The notes beneath the pieces are model-generated. The model worked only from the letters and a program-made list of their open reading frames with translations. It did not search any database and was not told the DNA's origin. Position numbers and translations under genes: made by a program. Positions 1-10,285 of a stretch of DNA of 64,000 bases are shown piece after piece (position 1 is the stretch's first letter; each line of letters starts with the position of its first letter). The DNA comes from Hygrophila difformis. Lineage: Eukaryota > Streptophyta > Magnoliopsida > Lamiales > Acanthaceae. The stretch is from positions 16,475,086 to 16,539,085 of the forward strand of contig JAOANR010000010.1 of NCBI GenBank assembly GCA_030278955.1, in the 5' to 3' direction.

Positions 1-240
1 TTGAATTTTATAAAATAAAATTTAATCTACTTGCAAAAATTAGGTTGGATTAATTCTGTTCTTATAGAAGTTATTCCGGATTTTAAATTGCTTTAAATTC
101 CAAGAATACTTTCAATTAACCACAGAATCGATCCAACCGGAAACCTGTTTTGCAGCTTTAATTTTCTTTTTGGTGGTCCCACAAATTCCTGCAAGCAAAC
201 ATAGAAGAAGTTATCGGGTTTTCTCAAAAATATCAACATC

Positions 241-274
241 CTCACATTTAGAGTCTTAGTACTCTAAATGTGAG
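241..274. repeat. Perfect hairpin in the retroelement leader
   Basis: Two 14-nt arms (CTCACATTTAGAGT and its exact complement) flank a 6-nt loop. A shorter relative of the same hairpin lies at about 952-980. Confidence 0.85.
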
Positions 275-766
275 TTAATTGATTAATACCCGAATTATTT
301 GATATAATATGTACAAGAGGTTTATATATATAAATATATATATGTATATATAATTTTGACTTGCAGAAATTTAGGTTGGATTAATTCCGTGCTTGCGAAA
401 ATTATTCCGGATTTTAAATTTCTTTGAATTCCGGATATAATCTTCGGTCAATTACAGAACTAATCCAACCGGGAACCTCTTTAGATGCTCAGTCGGGACA
501 GGGGCGACGGAAAGTGAGATGATGGCCGTGGCTTGTCCGATGGTGGTGAGCACTTGGTAGTCCGAAGATCTGCTGCTCCATTTGTTGTTTCACCAGTGAT
601 GAGGGTTTCCCCAGTGCAGTGGTGGTGTTGAGGTGGATGAGCGATGGAGCAGCGGTTGAGCTTCGTGGTCCGGATGTGGCGGAGATGACAAACACGTGAG
701 TCTCACGTGTTGTGCAATTTACAATTGCGAATTAGTGTAGCTCCACTTCTACACTTCTCCCTTTTT

Positions 767-834
767 CTTTGATTTTTCGTTTAATTATCCTAGATTTTGC
801 AATTGGCGAAGTGTAATTAAACGAAAAATCAAAG
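767..834. repeat. Inverted repeat with 21-bp perfect arms
   Basis: Arm 767-787 (beginning CTTTGATTTTTCG) is exactly complementary to 814-834; the loop is 26 nt. Further TGTAGC/GCTACA pairs lie just outside, so the whole 730-865 stretch can fold. It may be a small MITE or a structural part of the leader. Confidence 0.8.
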
Positions 835-1091
835 TAGTGTAGCCCCAATGCTACACTTCCACATTTAACTCCGTACACCAATTTCGATGGCTCCATGATT
901 CCTGCAAGCAAAAATACCCAATTGGTTAGGTTTTCCCCTCAAATCAACATCCTCACATTTGAGTCTTAGTACTCTAAATGTTTAATTGATTTGAGGGTAC
1001 TTCTCTGTTCTGAAATAAATACACTAAACTAACACTAAACTAACTATGAGTAATCAGGAGTGTAATTCTCTTAATAAACGACGCTGCATTC

Positions 1092-1109
1092 TCCTCGGCA
1101 ACGGCGCCA
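1092..1109 (-). other. Primer binding site, tRNA-Asp type
   Basis: On the minus strand this reads TGGCGCCGTTGCCGAGGA and begins immediately after the LTR terminus at 1110. It matches, with one change, the complement of the 3' end of plant tRNA-Asp, the primer known for Athila-type elements. It fixes the element's orientation (minus) and identifies 1110-9548 as its 5' LTR. Confidence 0.8.
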
Positions 1110-1418
1110 TGAAACTTTTGACAAATTTCATTAACACGAGTATTTTTCAATAAAATATATCAGGTTTGGATTTATTAAATGAAGAGAGTTATGATTCATG
1201 GGAAAGGGGTTTAGGGATATATTAAGAGTGCCACTTTTTATTACTCAGGTGGGGTGCTTTAATTTCAATGGCGCTGCAGTCCTCTCATGTCATGAAACTT
1301 TTGACAAGTCTCATGGTACAACCGGGATAGATTGACCTTCAGCCTGTCACACTGAGGGTCCCCGGCATATGTGCCATGATACTTCTCATGATTTCATGTC
1401 ATGAGATTACCTACCATG

Positions 1419-4183
1419 TGTAACACCCGAGGAAAAACAAATTCAAATTGTTTTGAACTACGTCATGACTTGATCCCTTCACAGGGTACGTAGGCAGCTT
1501 AGAACTAATTTCTAAGTTCAGTCACGAAATAAATCACAAAGTACATCCCGAATTAGATCACAAGGACGATAGGAGATGTTGGAACCAATTTAGACTAGGC
1601 TAAGTAGGACCCGGAAATGTTGCGAGCGATAAGCCGGACTCGTAACAAGATTAAGGAGAAGATTCCGAAACGAAGACGACCCAGGGAATCGAGCTAACAC
1701 GTAGAAAACCGATAGGGGAAAGCGAGGGAAGACCCGACGAAACACGCGGACCGCCGAACCGGCCGGTCCGGCCGGCCCGCGCTGCCCGCGCGCCGCCGCG
1801 CGGCCACCGCGCGGCCAAGGGCGTCGCGCCTCCAGGGCAGGCCACGCGTGCTCCGCGCGCACAAAGGCCTATGTGCGCGCCACCAGCGCGCCAGAGGTGC
1901 AGGAGGTGTAAACTTTCCTTCCATGGCGATTTTCTTGCCAAAAATCCGACCTCCATCAATGGCAAGTCGATCACACCAATGGGGAAGGGCATAAGATCAG
2001 ATTTGGGGCGCCCCTCCCCCTCACTCTCAGAAAACCTAACCCTAAACACCTCCAAAACTCCTCTCCAAGTCGAAACCTCTCCGAACTCACCTTCCGGCAA
2101 GTATTCCGGCGACGGCAAGGCGAAAGGAACCAAGCCCTGCCCTCTAGACTCTTGGTAAGCTATTGTACAAAGTTTCAATTCGTCCATAAGTCTCAGAAAC
2201 TCGAATTCTAACACTATTTCCTTACTACGATTTCCCGTCGGAAAACGAACAAAAAGCAATCGGAGAAGTTGGCCGTTCGTCGTGACCCTAGGACATCCGG
2301 AAACCCAATCCAGCGACCCTATCATCATCCTAAGTAAGTTAAAACCTTACTCACAAATTTTCGTGGTTGTTTGTTGTTTAAATCTCGAGATATAGGCTTG
2401 TAACAAAAATCGGTTTTCAAAAACCCTATTTTCGTCCAATTTTAAAGACTCGCCAAAAACTCGACCTTCGGGAATCCAAACCGAAAACTTTTCAACATAA
2501 AAGTTGTTCCTAAGACCTTTATCTATCTTGTGTCCAAATTTCAGCCGTTGACATTAAGTTTTGCTATCCCAATTTTCGCCATGAACTTTCTGTATCGAAC
2601 CGAACAATTTAATTCTGTGACAGATTCCTTCATTCAACTTGATGCATGTTTTTCACCCATTTTTCGAATGATTTAACTTTGCATTTCTAAACAAAAGTCG
2701 TAGATAATTTTGTCTAGATTATGCCTATAAAATTTCACGAATTTTGGTGTTCATTTGATATGTCAAACGGCCAAGTTTTTAGAACTGTTTTGAATTCGTT
2801 TTAAGGGCCATGAGTATGCAGTGAGTTGCACTCGATTTTTGAGTGCCAAGAATTCATTATTTCCAAATTCTTAAAACATGAAAGTTGTTCCTTAATGTGT
2901 CGTGTAGTTACTGTAAAAATTTCACATCGATTGGTTTTGAAATGAATTTTTAATCGGCGTTGCACGAACCTGTGACGGAAACAGTTTTCAAGACATAAAT
3001 TATTCTTTGCAATAAACTCAAATTTCAACTCACTTCGGAACCTTATTTCCAAAAACTTAAAACATGAAAGTTGTTCGTGTGTGTGATTTTGAATTACTGG
3101 CAAAGTTTCAGAATTTTTGGGGAAAAGACGAATTTTAAATTAAGAAAGGCGTAAACTGCCTCGAATAGGATTTTTCGAACTTGAGAAAACTCGAACTATG
3201 AAAACGCGATATCGATCATTTGATAACTTTGAAATACGAACTTTCGAAAAATCCCGTTCACTAGGCTGAGCCGATCTTCATACTATCATTATTTTTGAGA
3301 CTGCCTCGTTAGTGGTCTCCTTACTATCTGAGATTGCCTCGTTAGTGATCTCGCGCGCTGTATTTGTGGATCGCCTCGTTAGTGGTCCTACTATCTTTTT
3401 GGATCGCCTCGTTAGTGGTCCTACTATCTTTGAGACTGCCTCGTTAGTGGTCTCCCATTGTTTGGACTGCCTCGTTAGTGGTCCTATGTTGAGATTGCCT
3501 CGTTAGTGATCTCCCGGTATGGTGTCCTCTTCTTAGTTTACGGGATGAAAAGTAAAAGACTCGTGTGAGTGTTTCTTTATGTTTAAATCGTATTTATCCT
3601 GTCTTTAATTATGCATTTAAAATTTACGCATCTTAAATTATGCTTTAAATTTCGCTTTTTAAATTAAGTTCTTTAATCATGTTTTTCCGCTGCAAATAAA
3701 TCATGTATATTTTTAAATTCTCGTACGGTAAGCGAAATCTTAGGTTTAAACACTTGTAACCCCTTTTATTTGTAGTTAGGGATTAACTTACTCAGTATAT
3801 TTTTATACTGACAACCGTTGTCATTTCTTTTTTCTTTACAGAGTACGTCGAGTGACGCATTGCATATGCACTTGGGGGAAATCATAATGGACATTTTAAA
3901 TTTCTGCATCGTACTGTTTTTACCGGGTCTGTTAAACCCGAGGATTTGGCCATGTTGGCCGTGATTTTACTTTCCGCTGCACTTTCTTTATTTATTTTCC
4001 GCACGTGATAATTTCTACTACCGTACTAAGTATTATAAATTTCCGGACTAAATCTTGAAATGTTTTAAATCTTTTTCATACCCACAAGCCTTGCATTTCC
4101 TTAGCGAGCTCGGGAGGCCGTGCCTTGCTAGGGAAATGCGGCGGTGACATCCCGGCCTGGGTTATCAAATCCGGGGTGTTACA
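1419..4183 (+). mobile_element. Solo LTR of a Tekay-like Gypsy family (2765 bp)
   Basis: It starts TGTAACACCCGAGG and ends GGGGTGTTACA, flanked by 5-bp target duplications CCATG (1414-1418 and 4184-4188). The uninterrupted target is visible in LTR B at about 10580-10600. Its first ~150 bp resemble the segment at 43476-43620 of the chromovirus (shared GAACTACGT and GGGTACGTAGGCAGCTTAGAA), and its ending matches the chromovirus LTR ending. It contains a GC-rich stretch (1740-1900), four loosely repeated ~190-bp leader modules (2480-3130) and a hairpin array (3297-3513). No internal coding region is left, as expected after LTR-LTR recombination. No protein-coding gene is supported here; the 225-aa minus-strand open frame (1651-2328) is a shadow of GC-rich LTR sequence. 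Confidence 0.92.
3297..3513 (+). repeat. Seven-unit covarying hairpin array inside the solo LTR
   Basis: Units lie at 3297-3319, 3330-3352, 3368-3388, 3401-3421, 3432-3454, 3464-3484 and 3491-3513. Each has the nearly fixed loop GCCTCGTTAGTG closed by a 4-5 bp stem. The stem pairs change together: GAGAC/GTCTC, GAGAT/ATCTC, GGAT/GTCC (with a G-U pair in RNA) and GGAC/GTCC. Spacers between units vary in length and sequence. Confidence 0.85.
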
Positions 4184-6619
4184 CCATGAAACTTTCGGCA
4201 GATTCCCACTACATGAGTATTTTCTGAAAAATCACATTTTTATTTACTCGTGTTAAGAAACTGTGCCCCCGAAAGCGCACGGAGTCAAAAATTGCAGTAT
4301 TTATAGTAAGTACCGGATCGTTCACTGGAGGATGTGCGATGGAAGCAGGGCCCACGCCGTTTACTAAGATTTTCCACTCGGTTACTCGATTCAAGTTTGT
4401 GATATGACTAACAACTACTTGACATAATTTAAACTAAGTCATGAAAGCAATTAAAATAAAGCAGATAAAATTATTCTAGAAAGCGAATTAAATTTAATCT
4501 AAGAAAGCAATAAAATTATTCTAAGAAAGCGGTTAAAATTATTCTAAGAAAGCGGATTTAAATTATGACAGAAGGGACAGGAAGAAAATAATAAAAATTG
4601 GACAAGATTCAGATGAAACACAGTTAAACTTCCATTTTGTTACGCAGATATTTGTTTGGGATAATCCTTCAGTTAGCTAATTCTCATGTTCTCTGTACCA
4701 TGTTCCCTTTAACAGACAGGTACTTACAGTAAGAGTTCACATGCATCTTAAGGAAACATAATCTAAGATACCACAGACTCATAACTCCCTTTACAGGCCT
4801 TGCAAAGTTATATTATTTATCTGTGGTGGACAAGCAACACCTGACAAATCATTAGTTGAAGTGTCAAGTACTGCTATCATTCCCCCATGTCACACCCAAA
4901 GATTTTAATCAAGCCCTGAACTATCCCTTAACTATCAGTCCTAGTAACAGTTACACAACTCTCAATACAACCGAGTGACCTCTAACGAAAGCATTTAAAA
5001 GAAAGCGATAAAGAAAGCATTTAAAATCCTATCACTCGGAGGTTTTTGAAAGTCTGACCCTGGTAGTAAAAGAAAGCCCCCAGTCGGAATGACCGGATGT
5101 GGATCAAGAATTCCCTAATCTCGGTGAACCGCTCGCAGTGTTCACTTCCCGTCGGGTGGTTATGAGATACAAACTAATGAAACGAACTAATAAATTAGTT
5201 CGTTCCGGATGCACTCACTCAGGACTCAAAAATAGGCTTTGGCAGAAGAGGATAACAGTTGAAAGAATACTCAACCCTACCTAAGAAAATAACCAAGGCC
5301 CGAATGTTGTTCATCTAGTATTATCTGTCACACCTTATCGGAATCCAAGTGGAATCTGACCCAGTGCAATATTTAATACAAGATTTCCAACAAACAACAA
5401 TTTTGAAAAATAATAAATCTGAAAATCATTCCCTATCAGGTACTAGACTCTCAATTAAAACACAGATCCTTTCAGTCTAGGTGAGACCTAATCGCTGACT
5501 CTGCTTCTAATTTCCCAAAATCAACCCCCAGTCGGATATGAATTAGTCATAACTGTCGAATTTATCCCTTACTCAGATCCGGATTTTATAAAGGAATTTT
5601 TGTTGGAAATTTATTATGAAACATCTGATTTAAATCAAGACTTCTATGTCCAAGGGAAGGATCCCAAAATAGTATAGACCACAATATCTACATAATAATA
5701 TCATGCATAAATTTATAAAGAAGTATAAAATTAAATAACCCAAAATATAAGGTGGGTTTAGACAGAAGTTGATACACAGAGATGAAATAGCCGGAGGTGA
5801 GAAGAATTTTGGCTAAAGAGATGACAAAATAATTAGGGTTAATTGGATTGCAGTTATCTGTGGTCCAGTTCCCTAATCATTCCAGATGGAAAGATTTTTA
5901 GACAGAATGGAATTCCAAGTGACGGTGACCGCCGTCATTCAGCTCCCTTTTATCTGTGAATGGAAGAAAAACCCACATATTTTCTTGTTGTAATAATTCT
6001 TAAATAATGTTGGTCGACATCATTTAATAATACTACAACTTGAATTCAGGTTTTGAAATTAAGATAAAGAAAATAAAACTGTATCCGGATAGGAGTCAGC
6101 TGAGCAGCTATTATAATCCCGGATGGACGAACCGCCAAGGCTTCCACCGGCCACTATCCAGACCATGCAAAATAACATCTAATAATTAATATACAGACCA
6201 CGAGCTAGTTATCCGTGTGGGAATACCCGCCAACATTAGTCTGTTATATCTCTTACTAGCTGTTTCACACAACACGGAAAAGACAAAATAAATAAAAGAA
6301 AAGAAAATATTTTTGGGTCATCTTGCATGAGAGACATTGGTTTCTCATGCAAGGGTATGGAATTAAATCCATAATTACTCTTCATGTCTAAATAATCACT
6401 CATTACATAATTAATTAATTACAGTCCGGATGATATACTTAGATCATTAGAGTTTAATTTCTTGTAGAAGAATCTTTTAATGGGAAATTGAACAAAGTTC
6501 TTTATATCAAATTAATCATGGGTTGAGATCATTGGATTTCAACCTCAAAATATTAATATAAAGGTTCAATTAATTAATGGAGTGAGATGAAGAATAAAAA
6601 TTTGGCAAAAAGGTGCCAC

Positions 6620-7165
6620 TTTGTCGCGGAATAGAGTTTGTGTCGCGGAGCATGGTTCCGCGACAAAGGTTTCGCGAAAAAGGGGTGGGAAATAAGAGAA
6701 ATGGATATTTTGAGAATTGGGGTTTGCTTTGTCGCTAAACAAAAAATTCATGTTCCGCGACAAGGGATATAGCGACAAAGGGGTTTGAAAATTGGTAAGG
6801 ACATAATTCCTGGTCGCGGGACAAGGATTTTGTCGCGGTCCGTGGTTCCGCGACAAAGGTTCCGCGACAGGGTCCTCCCAGAAGAAAATTACAAGTATTT
6901 GGGTCCTTGGTCGCTAATCAAGGATTTTGTCGCGGAACGTGGTTCCGCGACAAGAGTTGCATCGCGACCAAGGGGTTTCAAAATTAATGGCAAGGCATAA
7001 TTTTCTGTCTCGGAATAAAATTTTGTCGTGGAACGTGGTTCCGCGACAAGGGTATTCCGCGACAAAAGCCATGCAGACAAAATGCAAGAATTTGGTCATT
7101 TGTCGCTAAACATGGGTTTTGTCGCGGAACGTGGTTCCGCGACAAAGTGTATGGCGACAAAGGAT
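6620..7165. repeat. Nested-dyad tandem array (LTR A, transcribed part)
   Basis: There are about six units with dyad centres near 6650, 6752, 6842, 6938, 7037 and 7128, a period of roughly 90-102 bp. The inner palindrome is a variant of TGTCGCGGAAC-GTG-GTTCCGCGACA. An outer, weaker pair (TTTGTCGCTAAAC on the left, GCGACAAAGG on the right) surrounds it. Sequence between units is not conserved. Short open frames here on both strands are translations of the palindrome and are not genes. Confidence 0.85.
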
Positions 7166-7862
7166 TTTAAAAATTTTGGCAGCATGACACCTAATATTGC
7201 ATTGCGGGGGAGTGCGTTGTGATCCGTGGGATCACAACGGGGAAAATTACATTGCAACCCGTGGGGTTACAATGTGATGCAATACAATATAGGAATATGC
7301 AATTTTTATATGAATATGCATAAACACTTTAACACTAGCCCTTTTAGATCTAATGCACTGGAGAGAGAAAATAAAAAGTAAGAAAAATACCTAAAACTAA
7401 AAAGAACATAAACAGTAAAGTAAGAATAAGAAAAAGACTAAAACTAGTGCATAAAGCAAAAATACAAACACACTATGCTAGCACTAGAAGTAAAAATAAA
7501 ATAAAAGGAAACCTACATTAAATCTATCAAGGGTAAATATCAAATGTTTATGCATTTTATTAAATAAGGAAAGCAATAAAACCTAACTACAATACCAAAA
7601 CATGGTTCAAAATGCACTCATTAATTAAGTGTTTGAAACCCACAAACTACAAAATATAAAACTGGAAAAATAAAAGTGAACACTAGCTACACTAATTTAT
7701 TACAAAGCATAAATTAACACTAAACTAGAGTCTATCTCTACATGGCATGAAAATAAATTAAACTACATCTACCTACACTAATTTTGGAGAGCACAGTGGT
7801 GCCTCCTTGAACAGTAAAGAAAACTAAGTGTAGCTAGGTTACTGTTCAAGGGGGTGGGAGGA

Positions 7863-7873
7863 TATATTTATAG
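7863..7873 (-). promoter_or_regulatory. Putative TATA box of LTR A
   Basis: The minus strand reads CTATAAATATA. LTR B has the same feature in the same relative position (24624-24632). It supports minus-strand transcription of this LTR family. Confidence 0.5.
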
Positions 7874-8117
7874 AGTAGGATTAAGCCCTAGGCCCATTCA
7901 AAGCCCACCTGGTCGCTAAACAAATATTTTGTCGCGGAACAAATTGGCTAGGGACAAAACACTTTTTAGCTCCAAGATGGCGCGCAGGAGGGGGCGGGAG
8001 CTCGAGGTCCAGGGGGTAGAGACAAAGAATCCATGTATTGTGGGACTTCAACTCCAGGGACCTTGTGAGGTTTTGAGCACATGGGAATTTGAATTGGAGT
8101 GGTCACGTGAGTGAGCA

Positions 8118-8345
8118 GTCTGTCGCGGAGCTGTGCTTCTTTTTTCCTGTGTCTGTCGCGGTCGCGGAAGGCTGTCTCTGTCGGGGAAGGCTTTGTCGCG
8201 GTCGCGGTACACTTTGTCGCGGAACATTGTTCCGCGACACAATTTTTGTGTCTTACTCCTCTCACAGTCGCAGAGCAATTTTTTGGGGCGCGGAGCATTT
8301 TTTTGGTCGCGGAGCACTTGGTCGCGATGCACTGCTTCCGCGACA
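8118..8345. repeat. Second GTCGCGG dyad cluster (LTR A, U3 side)
   Basis: Degenerate copies of the GTCGCGGAAC/GTTCCGCGAC dyad are clustered upstream of the minus-strand TATA box. One clean palindrome lies at about 8215-8240; others have collapsed into GTCGCGGTCGCGG runs. An isolated half-unit lies at 7911-7945. Confidence 0.7.
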
Positions 8346-8589
8346 AAATGTTTGATTTTTGCTCTCTCTCCTCCTTTTCTCTTTCATTCATCCTCTTTCC
8401 TCCATTTTTTATTGTTCCAGTTTTCGATTCCAGTTTTCTTCTTCATTTTTCTCCATCTTCTTTCTTCTACTGGTTCTTCTTCTTCCTCACCCAGTTCCGA
8501 GTTTTCTTCCTCCATTTCCCTAATTTCTTCTCTCATTCCATTTTCCTCTCTCTTTCGTTCTGTTTTCCATTTTGCTTCGTTCTTGTTTT

Positions 8590-8951
8590 CTGTGTTTGAG
8601 GATGAGGTTGGGGCTGTCGGCGGTGGCTCGATTGGAGATGGAGGCGGCGGCCGGAAAAGGTGAGATGGTGGCTGGAGGTGCAGAGGAAGGGTTGGAAATG
8701 GTGGCGGCAAGGCGGAGGGACGGCGGTGTTGGGACTGTCTGGCGGAAGGTGATCGGAGGATGGAGATGGTGGCGATGAGGCGGCGGAGATGGTTTGATGT
8801 TGGTGGTGGTCGGATGTGGCAAGGGGGCTACGGGATGGAGGTGGAAGCGGGTGGCTGTTGGAGAAGGGCGGCGGCGCCGGAACCTCGCCGGAGCGGCGGT
8901 CGGCGGCGGCTGGCGGCGCCGGATTAGGGTTAGGGTTAGGGTAAATTTTAG
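8590..8951. other. GC-rich block with short telomere-like run, present in LTR A only
   Basis: A GGCGG/GGAGATGG-rich segment of purine-biased sequence ends in three TTAGGG-like units (about 8923-8941). LTR B has nothing comparable between its dyad cluster and its end. Open frames across it (8572-8822, both strands) are low-complexity and show no domain, so I do not call a gene. It may be a captured fragment of a host 5' region, since a CT-rich stretch precedes it at 8355-8560. Confidence 0.5.
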
Positions 8952-9548
8952 GGTTGGGCCATTGGAGATGGGCTTGGTGGTTTGGGCTTATGGAGTATTT
9001 GGGCTAACTGGGCCAGATGCAAGTCATGGGAATGTTGGGCTGGAAGTGTTGGGCCGATTGAAACTGGACTGGATTAATAATTTTGGACCAAATTGATTAA
9101 TTCACCTGCAATTAATTAAAATTAAGAGAGATTAGTGGACCAATTATTTTTACTGAAAACAGAAAATGAAAATAGAGATAAACCTAAGAAATGAATAAAT
9201 ATATACATCAAAATGTAAAAATAATATAAATATAATATTTATTCCACTAGATTATTTGGTTGTACTCCGTTAAATGGACCCATGTTCCACCGAACAGACA
9301 TTACAAACCATAATTATCAAACGTGGGATTTTTAATATTTTTATCATGTTTTTTGGATTTTTTAATATGAAATTAATAAAAATAACCATATTTTTGTGTT
9401 TTTCAATACCAGCTTATTATTTATACAAACTTGCATAAATCTGCTAAATTCAATTGCTTTCTTATTTAACTAAGAACGGAATGCGATCAAATGTCCGTAT
9501 TAGACACGGAAATAGATTGAAAATAATGGTCAATTTTGGCCATTATCA

Positions 9549-10285
9549 ACTGTCCATTTGAGGGCCGTCCGAGAGCTTTGGGATTGCAAGAACACTCTTG
9601 AATATTCAAAATTTCTTGAAGTTCTCTTATTTGATATTCTTTCCGTTGATTTAAGACCCCAAAAAAGGACACACGATCTGGTCCAGAGTTGCATTCTTGA
9701 TGCTCTAAGAAATCTTTCTTTTCCCCAAACTGCTTTGTTCCCTCTGTCATCCTCAGTCTTTCACCAACTGCCACCCTCCTTGGTCGGAATGGACACCAAT
9801 ATGACGGAAAATCAAGGGGGCGAACCCTCGGATCAGCAAGACCCACCTATAAAGAAAGCCTCATATCGAGATATGGCTAGAAAAGGTTCAGAAGTGCATT
9901 ATGTCCAAATAGAGGATATCATCAACGACTTAAATGGAGATCCAGATGATATGGTTCGCACCGTTAACAATGGGGTTCCCCAAATAATTTTATCCAAAGC
10001 TTTCAAGGTAAGATTACTCCGGCAATGGGCACATGCTGTTGTCCTGAAGATTATTGGCAGATCAGTCCCCTACAGAACTCTTAAATCTCGTCTGGAAAAG
10101 ATGTGGCCAGGTTCTGATTCTGCATGGTGAATTTCCAGAATCAAGTAGATGCTTTTCATGCCTGACTGGAGGTCCCTGGACAATTATGGGCAATTATGTC
10201 CATGTTCAGCCCTGGGATGAACACTTTAAACCTAGAACTCATAAAATGGAAACAACAATTATTTGGATCCGTCTTCCCAATATCC
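9549..10285 (+). pseudogene. LINE, 5' part: 5' UTR and start of ORF1 (DUF4283-like), broken
   Basis: ORF1 starts at about 9790 (MDTNMTENQGG). The region before it is probably the LINE 5' UTR. The frame shows the DUF4283-type RNA-binding fold usual at the N-terminus of plant LINE ORF1 (LLRQWAHAVVLKIIGRSVPY, then LTGGPWTIMGNY and WIRLPNI). Between about 10110 and 10170 the reading frame is broken by small indels, so the DUF4283 segment is spread over two frames. It then stops abruptly at 10285, where LTR B inserted; ORF1 resumes at 25274 (PLFLYSRN, the expected continuation). ORF1 would bind element RNA; this copy is dead. Confidence 0.8.

Larger units (their letters stand above)
1..1109 (-). 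other. 5' leader (internal region) of an Athila-like element, continuing off the left edge
   Basis: This lies directly downstream, on the minus strand, of the PBS at 1092-1109, so it should be the untranslated leader of the element whose 5' LTR is 1110-9548. I see no credible protein in it; the short open frame at 489-695 has no recognisable domain. It is built of repeats. A block at about 31-150 recurs at about 360-477 (both run from an AGGTTGGATTAATTC motif to a TCCAACCGG motif). A block at about 181-290 recurs at about 890-990 (TTCCTGCAAGCAAA to a hairpin). Strong inverted repeats sit at 241-274, about 690-710 and 767-834. Orientation is inferred from the PBS and from the minus-strand TATA box in the LTR. 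Confidence 0.6.
1110..9548 (-). repeat. LTR A: very long 5' LTR of an Athila-like element, with a nested solo LTR
   Basis: The LTR has TG...CA ends: read on the minus strand it starts TGATAATGGCC at 9548 and ends ...AAAGTTTCA at 1110, abutting the tRNA-Asp PBS. Without the nested solo LTR it is about 5.7 kb. It is collinear with LTR B (10286-25268) for most of its length; for example 4184-5760 matches 10588-12240 and 5761-7200 matches 22691-24050. A minus-strand TATA box sits near 7863-7873, so 9548 to about 7830 is U3 and the rest would be transcribed R/U5. Sub-features are the dyad arrays at 6620-7165 and 8118-8345 and a GC-rich block at 8590-8950. The stretches 4184-6600, 7170-7900 and 9060-9548 hold no genes. 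The right-hand flank is ACTGT; its matching TSD must lie left of the window. Confidence 0.8.

Noticed and set aside
1651..2328. 225-aa minus-strand open frame in the solo LTR
   Set aside because: It crosses a GC-rich LTR stretch, has no domain, and overlaps other equally long frames in both directions; it is entirely inside a TSD-bounded solo LTR.
6620..7165. CRISPR-like appearance of regularly spaced repeats
   Set aside because: Plant nuclear context, spacing of about 95 bp with diverged partly homologous intervals, dyad repeats inside an LTR, and no cas genes. Not a CRISPR array.
6566..7222. Repeated peptides such as SRNVVPRQ and CRGTTFRD in many frames
   Set aside because: They arise from the palindromic DNA array read in all frames; the DNA dyad is the conserved feature, not a peptide.
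8048..8710. Several overlapping frames of 90-176 aa on both strands
   Set aside because: They are translations of the GTCGCGG palindromes and of CT-rich low-complexity DNA.
8922..8951. Interstitial telomere
   Set aside because: Only about three TTAGGG-like units, not the usual plant TTTAGGG, inside a GC-rich LTR segment.
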